This document shows, one piece after another, positions 1 through 8,014 of a stretch of DNA of 64,000 bases; the stretch's first letter is position 1, and each line of letters begins with the position of its first letter. Under the pieces are notes generated by a model that did not search any database, had not been told where the DNA came from, and saw only the letters and a program-made list of their open reading frames with translations. Made by a program: the position numbers and the translations under genes. The DNA comes from Beijerinckiaceae bacterium (GTDB lineage Bacteria; Pseudomonadota; Alphaproteobacteria; Rhizobiales; Beijerinckiaceae). The DNA is taken from assembly GCA_947454485.1 (NCBI GenBank), contig CANGJJ010000010.1, positions 1 through 64,000 of the forward strand, written 5' to 3'.

Positions 1-725
1 TCCACTTTTTTGTTGTCGGGTATGTTCAGCTTATTGATAAAATCTTTGGTCAGTTCGAAAAATAATTTCGTTTGCCTGGCACTGTTTTGCGGGATGCTAC
101 AGCCTAGGAATGTCTCATAAAAATACTGCGCAGCAGCATCGCGATTTTCTGCGGTCATCGCGTCATCATAGACAAAGGCCTTCCAGCTCTTTGTATTCAG
201 TGCTGTGACGCCAACCTCGACAAATGCTCCTATTTTGTAAAATCGAGCGTGCGGCGTTAGGAATAGGTTTCGCATGAATTCCAAAGTCATGCTCTCGCCG
301 TCCTTGAAAGTGAATCCCGACTGAAACTCGGCTTTGATTACGCCAATCATGCGTTGCGCTGGATACCCGGTGCTGCCACACCAAACCACGAGCACCCCGC
401 CGGGAATTCTTCTGCTCGTTTGAGCTTTGGCGAGTTTGTTCACCACTTCCTTGGAACCATGAACGAAGTCGGTATCATCCGCATCTATGAGTTTTCGCGA
501 AATATCTAGCATTCCGCCAGCGCCAGTATCGCTGACATTGAACTCCATACACTTGGCGACACTTCCGAGTGCCGCGATAATTCGATCATGTAATGCCGAA
601 CTGTCTGCTGGGCCCAAGATCGTGAGTGAGGTGCCATAGCGTGTTTGACCAATGTTTCGGTCCTCCGACCTTTGGAGAACTTGATGAATTACTAGCCGAG
701 AAATGGTCAGGTTTTCGAAAAGCAT
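1..725 (-). CDS. NdpA/NA37-family nucleoid-associated protein, C-terminus beyond window edge
   Basis: The minus-strand frame is open from an ATG at 725 to the left edge, giving 241 codons with no stop. A TAA sits directly before the ATG in frame and GAGGA lies about 8 bases upstream, which fixes the start. The protein begins MLFENLTISRLVIHQV. Around residues 90-150 it has the pattern DFVHGS..LAKAQ..R.IPGGVLVV..G, then VIKAEFQSGF and LFLTPHARFYKIGAF, and later AAQYFYETFLGCS. This is the pattern I associate with NA37 (PF04245) nucleoid-associated proteins, which are usually about 340 residues long. GC is clearly lower than in the genes to the right. It ends beside a tRNA 3' fragment, so it is probably cargo of an integrated element. 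Family assignment is from memory of conserved positions; DNA binding is inferred. Confidence 0.62.
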   Translation of the reverse strand, partial: MLFENLTISRLVIHQVLQRSEDRNIGQTRYGTSLTILGPADSSALHDRIIAALGSVAKCMEFNVSDTGAGGMLDISRKLIDADDTDFVHGSKEVVNKLAKAQTSRRIPGGVLVVWCGSTGYPAQRMIGVIKAEFQSGFTFKDGESMTLEFMRNLFLTPHARFYKIGAFVEVGVTALNTKSWKAFVYDDAMTAENRDAAAQYFYETFLGCSIPQNSARQTKLFFELTKDFINKLNIPDNKKV

Positions 726-831
726 TTAGTTTTCCTCAAATTGAGAAGCTCCAATGTGTTCCAAAAAATTCGATGCTTATAATGATGCCGAGTAACTACA
801 CATTTTAATTGTTCGTCAAGCGAAGTCGAAT

Positions 832-868
832 GTGGTGGGTGCGGGTTCGACCCCCGCCGTCCGCACCA
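832..868 (+). other. tRNA-Leu 3'-end fragment, probable attachment site
   Basis: Bases 841-857 form a perfect T-arm (stem GCGGG/CCCGC, loop TTCGACC). They are followed by CGTCCGC, the 3' acceptor strand of a tRNA-Leu type, then A and an encoded CCA ending at 868. The matching 5' acceptor GCGGACG, D arm and anticodon arm are absent in the 90 bases upstream, so this is not a complete tRNA. A tRNA 3' end without its 5' half is what integrases leave at the distal end of an element. It marks a boundary between low-GC DNA on the left and ordinary chromosome on the right. The intact tRNA should lie left of the window. Confidence 0.72.
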
Positions 869-872
869 AAAC

Positions 873-2069
873 TCATCCTTTATAGAGCCAGTCCACCTTC
901 GCCATGAAGCTTTGCGCGGTCAGGCTGCGCAAGGTGAGATCGCGCGCAAAGGCGAGTGGCCCGCTCATATGATAGATCGTGCCTTGTCGACGTGAGGCGA
1001 GGACGACGGCCTGTGCGCGCGCGCTGCGGGCCCGCTCATAGGCGCTGAGCGCAGCGGGCACATTTTGCGCATTGCGCATTGCTTGCCCCAAGGCGGCGGC
1101 ATCTTCGATGGCTTGCGCGGCACCTTGCGCGAAGAAAGGCAGCATTGGATGGGCTGCATCGCCGAGCAAAGCCACGCGGCCCAGACTCCAGCGGCGCATG
1201 GGATTGCGATCAAACAGCGGCCAGCGTTTCCACACGCCTACGCGCTCAACAAGCGTGCGCGCATCGCGGTGCCATTGGGCAAAGCGCGGTGCAACTTGCG
1301 TGGGCTCGCCTGAGATCGCCCATAGGTCCGCGGCTTCTTCACCGCGCCAATCATCTTCTGTAATCGCGACAATATTGACCAAGGTACCGCCGCGCAGCGG
1401 ATAATGAACGAGATGGCTTTTGGCGCCGAGCCACAGATTTGTTTCGAGCTTGCGCAAAGCTGCAGGTGCGTCATCCATTGGCAAAAGCGCGCGCCACGCG
1501 GTGCGGCCTGACCATACGGGTTGGTCATTGGAGCCGAGTGCGAGCAAAGCGCGATGTTGCGAGCGCAGACCATCTGCAGCAATCAACACATCAGCATGCA
1601 GGCGCTGTGTGTCTTCGCCGCTGCGCAAGGCCACTTCAATGCCGGTGCTATTGTCTGCAAAGCCAGCAACACTGGTGCCGGTGTTGACGGTGATATGTCG
1701 TTCGCCCGCACAAGCCTCCAGCAGAACGCGCTGCAGATCGGCGCGGTGGATCGACAGATAAGGCGCGCCCCAGCGCAGTTCAGCAACAGGGCCGAGCGGC
1801 ATACGCGCCAGCTCTTGCCCATCGCGCGCGCGTCGCAGGCGCAACAGTTCAGGCGTACTGGCGTGACGCTGCACCTGCTCCAAAATTCCAAGATCGCGCA
1901 GAACACGCGTGGCATTGGGACCAAGCTGGAGGCCAGCGCCCGCTTCTTCGAGGAGTGGTGCGCGCTCATACAGGCTCACGCGCGCGCCCGCTTTGGCCAG
2001 TGCCAGAGCCGCTGTCAGGCCGCCAATGCCGGCGCCTGCAATCACTGCATGGAGATTGCTGTCAGACAT
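873..2069 (-). CDS. FAD-dependent aromatic monooxygenase (salicylate/3-hydroxybenzoate hydroxylase-like)
   Basis: A 398-residue group A flavoprotein hydroxylase, which would use NAD(P)H and O2 to hydroxylate an aromatic acid. Visible motifs are the ADP-binding GAGIGG at residues 12-17 with acidic E35 ending the second strand, the DG motif (AADG, about 164-167), and the GD motif LLGDAAHP (about 301-308), which contacts FAD and the pyrophosphate. Length is normal for salicylate hydroxylases and 6-hydroxynicotinate 3-monooxygenases. It is 21 bases downstream of the zinc-finger gene on the same strand. A homologue lies at 16429-17616. The substrate cannot be decided from sequence. The stop lies only a few bases from the tRNA fragment. 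Confidence 0.88.
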   Translation of the reverse strand: MSDSNLHAVIAGAGIGGLTAALALAKAGARVSLYERAPLLEEAGAGLQLGPNATRVLRDLGILEQVQRHASTPELLRLRRARDGQELARMPLGPVAELRWGAPYLSIHRADLQRVLLEACAGERHITVNTGTSVAGFADNSTGIEVALRSGEDTQRLHADVLIAADGLRSQHRALLALGSNDQPVWSGRTAWRALLPMDDAPAALRKLETNLWLGAKSHLVHYPLRGGTLVNIVAITEDDWRGEEAADLWAISGEPTQVAPRFAQWHRDARTLVERVGVWKRWPLFDRNPMRRWSLGRVALLGDAAHPMLPFFAQGAAQAIEDAAALGQAMRNAQNVPAALSAYERARSARAQAVVLASRRQGTIYHMSGPLAFARDLTLRSLTAQSFMAKVDWLYKG

Positions 2070-2090
2070 AGCCCAAACCCGCCTGCGGGA

Positions 2091-2339
2091 TCAGGCCGCT
2101 GTCTCCGGGTGATATTCGCAGTCTGCGGGCTGTGCATGGCCATGCAGAGCGCCATCATAGACATAGAGGGTCGAGCAATAGGGGCAGACCGCTTCCGTGT
2201 CGTCGCCCATGTCGATGAAGATATGGGGATGATCGAAGGGCGGCAGAGCGCCAACGCACATGAACTCCTTCGCACCGACCCGCACCGAGCGGAGGCCGGG
2301 CTGGTTGTGGAAATGTGGCGTGGCGTGATCGGATGCCAT
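2091..2339 (-). CDS. zf-CHCC zinc-finger domain protein
   Basis: An 82-residue protein starting MASDHATPHF. The frame is open further upstream, but the ATG at 2339 with GGGGA just before it fits the family. The pattern is that of zf-CHCC proteins (PF10276): a first Cys in EFMCVG (C28), His in FDHPHIF, then VCPYCSTLYV (C52, C55). In mitochondria the domain occurs in the complex I subunit NDUFS6; the bacterial copies probably bind Zn and are of uncertain role. It sits between a secreted hypothetical protein and the FAD hydroxylase on the same strand. Family confident, function not known. Confidence 0.85.
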   Translation of the reverse strand: MASDHATPHFHNQPGLRSVRVGAKEFMCVGALPPFDHPHIFIDMGDDTEAVCPYCSTLYVYDGALHGHAQPADCEYHPETAA

Positions 2340-2436
2340 AGTGGTCCCCAACAGGTTCGAACGGGGCGCACCATAATGAAGGGCGGCGGCTTTGGGTAGG
2401 GGGTGGGCTGGGGCATCCACGCTTCCCCTTGGTCTC

Positions 2437-2754
2437 TCAAAAGTCCCGCTTGAGCCGCAGAAGCGATTGGGACCGCGAATGGTCCACATAAACATTGTTG
2501 GCGCCGATGCCGCCCAGCCAGACGCCGGAACCGGGTCTGTGGAACACGGTCGGTGAGCCTGTCACGGGCAAAGAGAGCGGATTGCCGCGCGGATCCAAGG
2601 CTGCGGATGGTCGCGGGGCCGGGATAGCCGGGGGGAGGTAATCGCCCACCTGCACCTCATCCTCCGTGCGGCAGGATTCGCAAGCCGACCCCTGCGCCAC
2701 CTGTGCGCAGGCAGGCGTTGAGGCCAAGAGGAGAAGGGCAAAGGCATATTTCAT
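2437..2754 (-). CDS. small exported protein of unknown function
   Basis: About 105 residues from the ATG at 2754. A TTG ten codons upstream would also be open, but the ATG places a signal peptide at the N-terminus (MKYAFALLLLASTPACAQ, probable cleavage after ACA). The mature part is rich in Pro and Gly and contains a CESC pair soon after the cleavage site. The C-terminal half reads like a short soluble segment ending LLRLKRDF. I do not recognise a family. It lies upstream of the zf-CHCC gene and diverges from the dioxygenase gene at 2865. Confidence 0.6.
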   Translation of the reverse strand: MKYAFALLLLASTPACAQVAQGSACESCRTEDEVQVGDYLPPAIPAPRPSAALDPRGNPLSLPVTGSPTVFHRPGSGVWLGGIGANNVYVDHSRSQSLLRLKRDF

Positions 2755-2864
2755 GCGGCGGAAGCTCTGCCTTAAGTCTGGCAAAATTTAGGCTGGGCAA
2801 GTTTGAGGTCGACGACTAGTTTCGCGCCATAGGCGATCACGTTTCGCCAAAGGGGAGGATATTG

Positions 2865-3758
2865 ATGATTCAGACGCTGCGTCTTGGCCACGCCACGATT
2901 GAAACGCCAGACTTGCAGAAGAGCCTCGATTATTTCGTGGGCATCAGCGGCTTTGTACTCGCCGAAAAGCAGGGCGACCGCGCTTTTCTCACCACGAAGA
3001 TCGGTCAGCTCGCGCTTATTCTCGTCAAGTCCGACCGCGCGGACTGCACGCGCCTTGCCTTCGAAGTTGCTGCTGACACTGATTTTGCGGCCGCTCAAAA
3101 CTTTCTGGCCTCGCAGGGAATCAAAAGTGAGATGCGCGGCGATCCTTTCCCCGGCACACCCAAGGCGCTGACCTTCACCGACCCCAAAGGCACGGTGATT
3201 GAGCTCTATGCCAATTGGTCTTTCCTCACCGTCAATCAGGGTGTGGCTGGCATTGGTCCGTTGAAGATTGGGCACATCGCGTTCTTCACGCCTGATGTGA
3301 AGGGCATCTGTGACTTTTACCAGCGTGTGCTCGGCTTCCGCGTGTCCGATTGGATCGGCGATTTCTTCGTCTTCATGCGCTGCAATTCAGACCATCACAC
3401 GCTGAACTTCTTTGCGGGCAAGCGCACCCATCTGCACCATCTGGCGATGGAGCTGAAGGATATGTCGCATATGCAGCAGAGCTGCGAAGTGCTGGGCGCT
3501 GCGCGTATTCCTTTGGGCTGGGGGCCGATGCGCCACGGGCCGGGACATAATATGGCGACCTATCATCGCAATCCCGATGAGCATGTGATCGAACATTATA
3601 TCGAGCTCGATCAGATGAAGTCTGAGGCGCTCGGTTATTTCGAACCGCGCCCGTGGCATATTGATCGTCCGCAGCGCCCCAAAGTGTGGGAGCCCCATAA
3701 ATGGGTCTCAGGCTGGGGTCTGCCGCCTGTGCCCGGCTTCTTGGGTGAGCGCGATTAA
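2865..3758 (+). CDS. VOC-family extradiol ring-cleavage dioxygenase-like protein
   Basis: A 297-residue two-module vicinal-oxygen-chelate protein of the size of type I extradiol dioxygenases (catechol 2,3-dioxygenase/BphC group). A TTG precedes the ATG at 2865, but AGGGGAGG about 7 bases before the ATG favours the ATG. The N-terminal module covers about 1-120 and the catalytic module about 130-260. The expected iron ligands are present: H137 in IGHIAFF, H192 in HLHHLAM and E243 in HVIEHY, so the enzyme is probably active. It would open a catechol-like ring. It is divergent from the exported-protein operon and converges on the binding-protein gene, overlapping its 3' end by 4 bases. Confidence 0.85.
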   Translation: MIQTLRLGHATIETPDLQKSLDYFVGISGFVLAEKQGDRAFLTTKIGQLALILVKSDRADCTRLAFEVAADTDFAAAQNFLASQGIKSEMRGDPFPGTPKALTFTDPKGTVIELYANWSFLTVNQGVAGIGPLKIGHIAFFTPDVKGICDFYQRVLGFRVSDWIGDFFVFMRCNSDHHTLNFFAGKRTHLHHLAMELKDMSHMQQSCEVLGAARIPLGWGPMRHGPGHNMATYHRNPDEHVIEHYIELDQMKSEALGYFEPRPWHIDRPQRPKVWEPHKWVSGWGLPPVPGFLGERD

Positions 3759-4498
3759 AAAGGCCCGCCGACGAGGCCGTGCTTTTGTTTGATGGCTTTG
3801 GTTGAAGGCGCTGCGAGAAAATCTTGCAGCGCCTTTGCTGCATCTGGCGCCGCAGATGTGGCGGGAATGGCACTGGAGAAATTGGTGTAATTTTGCACTG
3901 CCTCCGGCAGCGGGCCGAGATAAGCAATGCCGCCTTCATGCACCAATTCACTCACCTGCTGGAAGGCAAGATCAACCTCGCCCCTGCGCAAATATTCAGC
4001 TGAGGGCACGCCGGGTTTGGTTTGAACAAGGCGGTCTTTGACCTGCGCAGTCACGCCGAGTTTTTCGAACAGGACAGGGATATAGGCGCCGCTTGGTCCC
4101 GTCGAATACGCGATCTTTTTGGCATTGAGAATGGCAGCTTTCAGCCCATCGGGTGTTGAGACATCAGCGCTCATACCGCTGGTCATGCCAACACCAACGC
4201 CCACTTTGGCAAGGTCAGCGCGGCTGCCCGCTTTGGCATGATTGGTCTTGATGAACAGATCAATCTCGGGTGCGCCCACGATCACCAGATCATAGACCGC
4301 GCCACTGGGGATGATGTCTTTGATATGCACTGTGCTCGACCATGTGGTCTCGACTGTGTGGCCGGTTGTTTTTGTAAATTGCTCGACGAGCTCGACATAG
4401 GCCTCTTTTACCGCGCCTGATGAAAGAACGCGCAGGTCAGCCGCTTGTGCAGGTGAGATGAGGGCAAGAAGGCAGAGAGTCCTAGCGAAGAATTTCAT
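3755..4498 (-). CDS. ModA-like periplasmic substrate-binding protein
   Basis: A 247-residue exported protein from the ATG at 4498 (signal MKFFARTLCLLALISPAQAA). The mature part follows the molybdate-binding protein pattern: DLRVLSSGAVKEAY near the start, YDLVIVGAPE, KKIAYSTGPSGAYI and RRGEVDLAFQQVSEL, then a C-terminal lobe ending AIKQKHGL. Such proteins deliver oxyanions or small acids to an ABC permease, but no permease or ATPase gene is adjacent. Stand-alone members of this branch are common in Hyphomicrobiales, and their ligand need not be molybdate. The window encodes several molybdenum enzymes, which makes molybdate plausible but unproven. Confidence 0.8.
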   Translation of the reverse strand: MKFFARTLCLLALISPAQAADLRVLSSGAVKEAYVELVEQFTKTTGHTVETTWSSTVHIKDIIPSGAVYDLVIVGAPEIDLFIKTNHAKAGSRADLAKVGVGVGMTSGMSADVSTPDGLKAAILNAKKIAYSTGPSGAYIPVLFEKLGVTAQVKDRLVQTKPGVPSAEYLRRGEVDLAFQQVSELVHEGGIAYLGPLPEAVQNYTNFSSAIPATSAAPDAAKALQDFLAAPSTKAIKQKHGLVGGPF

Positions 4499-4556
4499 AA
4501 TGACCTGCAACGTGGATAAAAGAATATCCGCAGGCTAGGGGTGCCTTTGTAACGCG

Positions 4557-4877
4557 TCAATCGGTTTTGCGGTCTGTCACGGCCTCGCAGATGAGTGGTC
4601 CTCGCCACTGGCCATAGCGCCACGGCAAGAGCGGATGCGCATCTGTGGGCACATGATGTGGCACGGGATCGTAGCCCGATGTGCCCCAGGGTTGGCAGCG
4701 ACACAGCCGTGCGGTGCCCATCCAGCCACCTGCCCAAAAGCCATGTCTCTGGATGGCTTCATCCATATAGGAAGAGCAGGTCGGCAGATGGCGGCACCAG
4801 CGCCCGACCAAAGCTGAGATCGTCAGCTGGTAAAAGCGGATGAGGTAATGCGCGCCGCGCTGCAGGGGAGAGGCCAT
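4557..4877 (-). CDS. yidD: membrane protein insertion efficiency factor YidD
   Basis: A 106-residue protein with the YidD (PF01809) signature: an N-terminal amphipathic helix (LIRFYQLTISALVG), then CRHLPTCSSYMDEAIQRHG and a further Cys in ARLCRCQPWG followed by GYDPVP. YidD acts at the inner membrane and helps YidC-dependent insertion. Length is slightly above the usual 70-100 because of a C-terminal extension. It follows the DUF6165 gene by 6 bases and is probably cotranscribed with it and with the TPR-glycosyltransferase. This is an unusual partner set, since yidD is commonly next to rnpA and yidC. Confidence 0.93.
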   Translation of the reverse strand: MASPLQRGAHYLIRFYQLTISALVGRWCRHLPTCSSYMDEAIQRHGFWAGGWMGTARLCRCQPWGTSGYDPVPHHVPTDAHPLLPWRYGQWRGPLICEAVTDRKTD

Positions 4878-4883
4878 GGCCTC

Positions 4884-5270
4884 TCAATACGCCTTGTAGC
4901 TCTTTTCTTCCACCAATTCGGAGGAGAGCGCTGCATTGATCTGGCGCTTGACCAAAGCGCGCTCGTCATTGGTGCGATAGACGGAGCGGGCGAGCTCGAT
5001 GAAGCGATCATCGAACGACTTGGCCGCTTCCTTGTCGCGGATATCGTCCTCGATGGTCCACAAAGTCTGGTTGATCTGCGTCAGCTTGGCTTTCAGCTCT
5101 GCAATGCCACTTGTGGTCATGGCGGGCTCTGCAATCTTGCTGAGCAATTGCAGCTCATGGCTCACATTGGCGAGCGCAGCAGGATTGCTCAAGTGGCGGC
5201 TCTTGATTTCCAGAATGGTGATCTTGTCGATCAGTTCACCCCAGGAGACGGGCGCATTGGGCGTGTTCAT
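4884..5270 (-). CDS. DUF6165 family protein
   Basis: A 128-residue protein from the ATG at 5270 (MNTPNAPVSWGELIDKITIL). AAGGA lies upstream, and the ATG overlaps the stop of the TPR-glycosyltransferase as ATGA, so the two are translationally coupled. It is highly charged and helical, with IKSRHLSN and ERALVKRQIN segments, and has no membrane helix or signal peptide. I recognise it as DUF6165-like, a small alphaproteobacterial family of unknown function that I recall near TPR-linked glycosyltransferases. Coupling suggests the two products work together, for example as a complex. Confidence 0.72.
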   Translation of the reverse strand: MNTPNAPVSWGELIDKITILEIKSRHLSNPAALANVSHELQLLSKIAEPAMTTSGIAELKAKLTQINQTLWTIEDDIRDKEAAKSFDDRFIELARSVYRTNDERALVKRQINAALSSELVEEKSYKAY

Positions 5271-7081
5271 ATCGCTGTCCTTGTGTCGATCTCGCTTTGC
5301 ACAGCAGCGCTGATGCGGGCGAAGACATCGTCCCAATCGCCAAGGCTGTTCTGACGGAAGAGACGTGTGGTGGGATACCATGGGCTATCGTCGCGATCGA
5401 CGAGCCAGCGCCAGTCAGGCACATATTTCAGCGCGACCCATGTCTTGCAGGCCAGTGCGCCCGCAACATGGGCCACCGCTGTATCGGAGCTGATGATGAG
5501 ATCCATACTTTGCATGGCTGCAGCTGTATCGGCAAAAGCATCGGGGCCAGAGTCAAAATCAGCGCCAAGCGTTTCGACCTTCATGCCAGCTGGCATGTCT
5601 TGCAGCTGATCTTCGCCTTCGCCTTTATGCAGGCTGATCAAACGCACGCCGGGCAGCGCTGACAAGGGTGCGAATTTGGCGAGAGGGAAGGAGCGGCCAG
5701 CGTCAATGAGAGCTTTGCTGCCCTGCCAGCAAATGCCGATCTTGAAGCCCTCAGTTCCAATGCGCGCGCGCCAGTGTGCCACGCGCGCGGGGTCAGCCTT
5801 CAGATAAGGCACTTGCGCGGGGATGGAGGCAAGGTCAGTCCCCAAGATCTGGGGTAGATCGAGCAAGCGCACGTGATAATCAAACTGCAGCGCCTCATCA
5901 GTCTCATCGACGATCTGGATGGTCTCGCCAAGGCTGCGCATCAGACCGCGCAGGGGTTTTTGGGGCGCGAACAAAATCTGCGCACCGCGCTCAGCCAAGA
6001 GATGGGTGTAGCGGCAGAACTGAATCGTATCGCCCAAGCCTTGTTCCCAATGAATGAGCACTTTCTTGCCGGCGATGTCTTCGTGGCCGGTCCAGGCGGG
6101 CTGTTTGAAGTTGCGCTGGATGATGCCCTTCACGCGTGTCTGGTAATAGGGCCAAGCCTCTCGCAGGCGTCCGCTCAGCAACAAAGTCATGCCCTTTTGC
6201 AGGGTTGCATCGCCGTGACGTGTGTTGAGGCTGAGTGCGCGATCAAGACTCTTGAGCGCGGCATCGAACTCCTTACGCTCATGCAGCAGCGCGCCTTTGA
6301 AGGCATGGGCCTCAGGCAGAAGCGGGTCGAGTGACAGAGCGTGGTTGAGGCTTTCGAGCGCCTCTTCCTGTCGTTCAAGACAGGTCAGCACCAGACCGCG
6401 ATTGGCATGGGCGATGGCAAAGTCGGGGCGCAGCTCTACAGCGCGCACGCAATCGGCGAGCGCGCCTTCACGGTCCAGCAATTCCATGCGCACGATAGCG
6501 CGATTGGCATAGGCTTCGGCAAAGCGCGGATTTTCAAGCAGCAGGGTGTCGAGCAGCGAGCGCGCGTCTTTGAAGTCGCCCTTCTCCTTCATGGCAACGC
6601 CCAGATTGAGGCGCGCCAGAACGAAGCGGGGATTGAGATCAATGGCGCGGCGATAGGCGGCGATTGCCTCATCCTGTCGGCCCAGCGCCATCAGGGCGAT
6701 GCCTTGATTGTACCAAGCCTCCATATAGTTGGCGTCGAGCTTCAAAGCCTGATCATAGGCTGCGACAGCGGGCTCGAATTCGCGCAGGGCTGCCAGCGCC
6801 ACGCCTTTGTCGCCATAGGCATCAGCGAAAGTCGGATCGAGCGCGATGGCCTTGTCGAACGCATTGACGGCTTTGCGGAAACGGCCGAGCGAATGCTGCA
6901 CCATGCCGATGCGGTATTGAATGATCGGGGCTTTTGGGTCGGTGCGGGCGCATTTTTCCAACAGGCGCAGGGCCTCGGCAAATTCGCCGCTCTGTTCATG
7001 GAAGAGGGCCGTTTCCCACAGGCCGGCAGCCTTGTTGCTCAACATGGTCAGGGATCCGCTTCGTGCCTCAAGCCGATCCAT
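5267..7081 (-). CDS. TPR protein with C-terminal heptosyltransferase-like (GT9 fold) domain
   Basis: A 604-residue protein. About nine TPR repeats run from residue 20 to 320 (patterns such as AVNAFDKAIALDP and AIAAYRRAIDLNP). A GT-B domain of the ADP-heptose:LPS heptosyltransferase type follows, with VLIHWEQGLGDTIQFCRY, KIGICWQGS and the nucleotide-binding SSDTAVAHVAGAL near 550. A second in-frame ATG at 7045 could be the true start. Such enzymes sit in the cytosol and are thought to glycosylate proteins or surface glycans, with the TPRs holding the acceptor. It heads an operon with DUF6165 and yidD. The acceptor is unknown. Confidence 0.82.
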   Translation of the reverse strand: MDRLEARSGSLTMLSNKAAGLWETALFHEQSGEFAEALRLLEKCARTDPKAPIIQYRIGMVQHSLGRFRKAVNAFDKAIALDPTFADAYGDKGVALAALREFEPAVAAYDQALKLDANYMEAWYNQGIALMALGRQDEAIAAYRRAIDLNPRFVLARLNLGVAMKEKGDFKDARSLLDTLLLENPRFAEAYANRAIVRMELLDREGALADCVRAVELRPDFAIAHANRGLVLTCLERQEEALESLNHALSLDPLLPEAHAFKGALLHERKEFDAALKSLDRALSLNTRHGDATLQKGMTLLLSGRLREAWPYYQTRVKGIIQRNFKQPAWTGHEDIAGKKVLIHWEQGLGDTIQFCRYTHLLAERGAQILFAPQKPLRGLMRSLGETIQIVDETDEALQFDYHVRLLDLPQILGTDLASIPAQVPYLKADPARVAHWRARIGTEGFKIGICWQGSKALIDAGRSFPLAKFAPLSALPGVRLISLHKGEGEDQLQDMPAGMKVETLGADFDSGPDAFADTAAAMQSMDLIISSDTAVAHVAGALACKTWVALKYVPDWRWLVDRDDSPWYPTTRLFRQNSLGDWDDVFARISAAVQSEIDTRTAI

Positions 7082-7174
7082 CGGTTACCCTGTCCGCAAG
7101 CCAAGGTCCAGATGGGGCGCTTGCACCGGCGTGGCCAATCCGTAAGGTGCGCCCGCGCAGAAGGGACCCGATCC

Positions 7175-7942
7175 ATGCAGTTTTTCCACGGGCCGCAGGC
7201 CAAAATCGCCTTCATGGACTATGAACCGACGGGGCCTGACCTGCAGGAGCCGATCCTGCTGATTCACGGCTTTGCCTCCAATCATGCGGTCAACTGGGTC
7301 AATACGCTCTGGGTGAAGACGCTGACCCATGCGGGGCGGCGGGTGATTGCCATGGACAATCGCGGTCATGGTCAGAGCGAGAAGCTCTATGTGGCCGATG
7401 ACTACGCGACCCCCAAAATGGCTGAAGATGCCCGTGCCTTGCTCGATTGGCTGAATATCGACCGGGCCGATGTCATGGGCTATTCGATGGGCGCGCGCAT
7501 CACGGCCTTTCTGGCTGCCGCCCATCCTGAGCGCACACGCTCGATCATTTTGGGTGGACTGGGCCATCATCTCGTGGCCGGTGTTGGCCTGCCCATGGGC
7601 ATTGCTGACGCGATGGAGGCCCCTTCGCTGGAGGCCCTTACAGACCCCTTCCAGCGCATGTTCCGGGCCTTTGCCGAGCAGACCAAGAGCGACCTGCGGG
7701 CGCTGGCAGCCTGTATCCGGGGCTCGCGCCAGACCCTGAGCGAGGAGGATCTGCGCTCCCTGCTCACGCCTGCGCTGGTGGCGGTGGGGGACAAGGACGA
7801 TGTGGCGGGGGATGGCAAGCTGCTGGCCAGCATGCTCCCCAATGGCCTGTCGCTTGATATTCCGGGCCGCGATCACAACCTAGCAGTGGGCGACAAGGTC
7901 TATAAGCAGGGGGTCCTTGAGTTTCTCGCCACGCGCCCTTGA
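7175..7942 (+). CDS. alpha/beta-fold hydrolase
   Basis: A 255-residue hydrolase from the ATG at 7175, with AAGGGA 8 bases upstream. The frame is open far upstream across the antisense of the TPR gene, but that extension is a shadow. Key features are the oxyanion-hole HGFASNH (about 32-38), MDNRGHGQSEK, the nucleophile elbow GYSMG and a C-terminal GRDHN histidine. The acid residue is likely in VGDKDDV. It resembles the MhpC/3-oxoadipate enol-lactonase/esterase group, so a C-C bond hydrolase or esterase is possible. It is divergent from the TPR operon. Substrate undecided. Confidence 0.85.
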   Translation: MQFFHGPQAKIAFMDYEPTGPDLQEPILLIHGFASNHAVNWVNTLWVKTLTHAGRRVIAMDNRGHGQSEKLYVADDYATPKMAEDARALLDWLNIDRADVMGYSMGARITAFLAAAHPERTRSIILGGLGHHLVAGVGLPMGIADAMEAPSLEALTDPFQRMFRAFAEQTKSDLRALAACIRGSRQTLSEEDLRSLLTPALVAVGDKDDVAGDGKLLASMLPNGLSLDIPGRDHNLAVGDKVYKQGVLEFLATRP

Positions 7943-8014
7943 TAACCTTGTCTCTATGTCGCGTATTTCAGGCGTCACATCCTGGTGCTAGGGTGGAGCC
8001 TGAGGAGTAATTGT

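Noticed and set aside
626-808. Small plus-strand open frame of 60 codons
   Set aside because: It runs antisense across the start and upstream region of the NdpA-like gene, has no ribosome site, and its product shows no recognisable features.
785-868. Complete tRNA-Leu gene
   Set aside because: The T-arm and acceptor 3' strand are present, but no GCGGACG 5' strand, D arm or anticodon arm is found in the preceding bases. It was kept as a fragment only.
1521-2399. Plus-strand open frame of 292 codons
   Set aside because: It is antisense to the FAD hydroxylase and zinc-finger genes, both of which have clear motifs. High-GC genes often leave open antisense frames.
6341-7174. N-terminal extension of the alpha/beta hydrolase
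   Set aside because: The frame is open but lies antisense to the TPR repeats. The repetitive TPR DNA explains it, and the hydrolase has a good ribosome site and family start at 7175.
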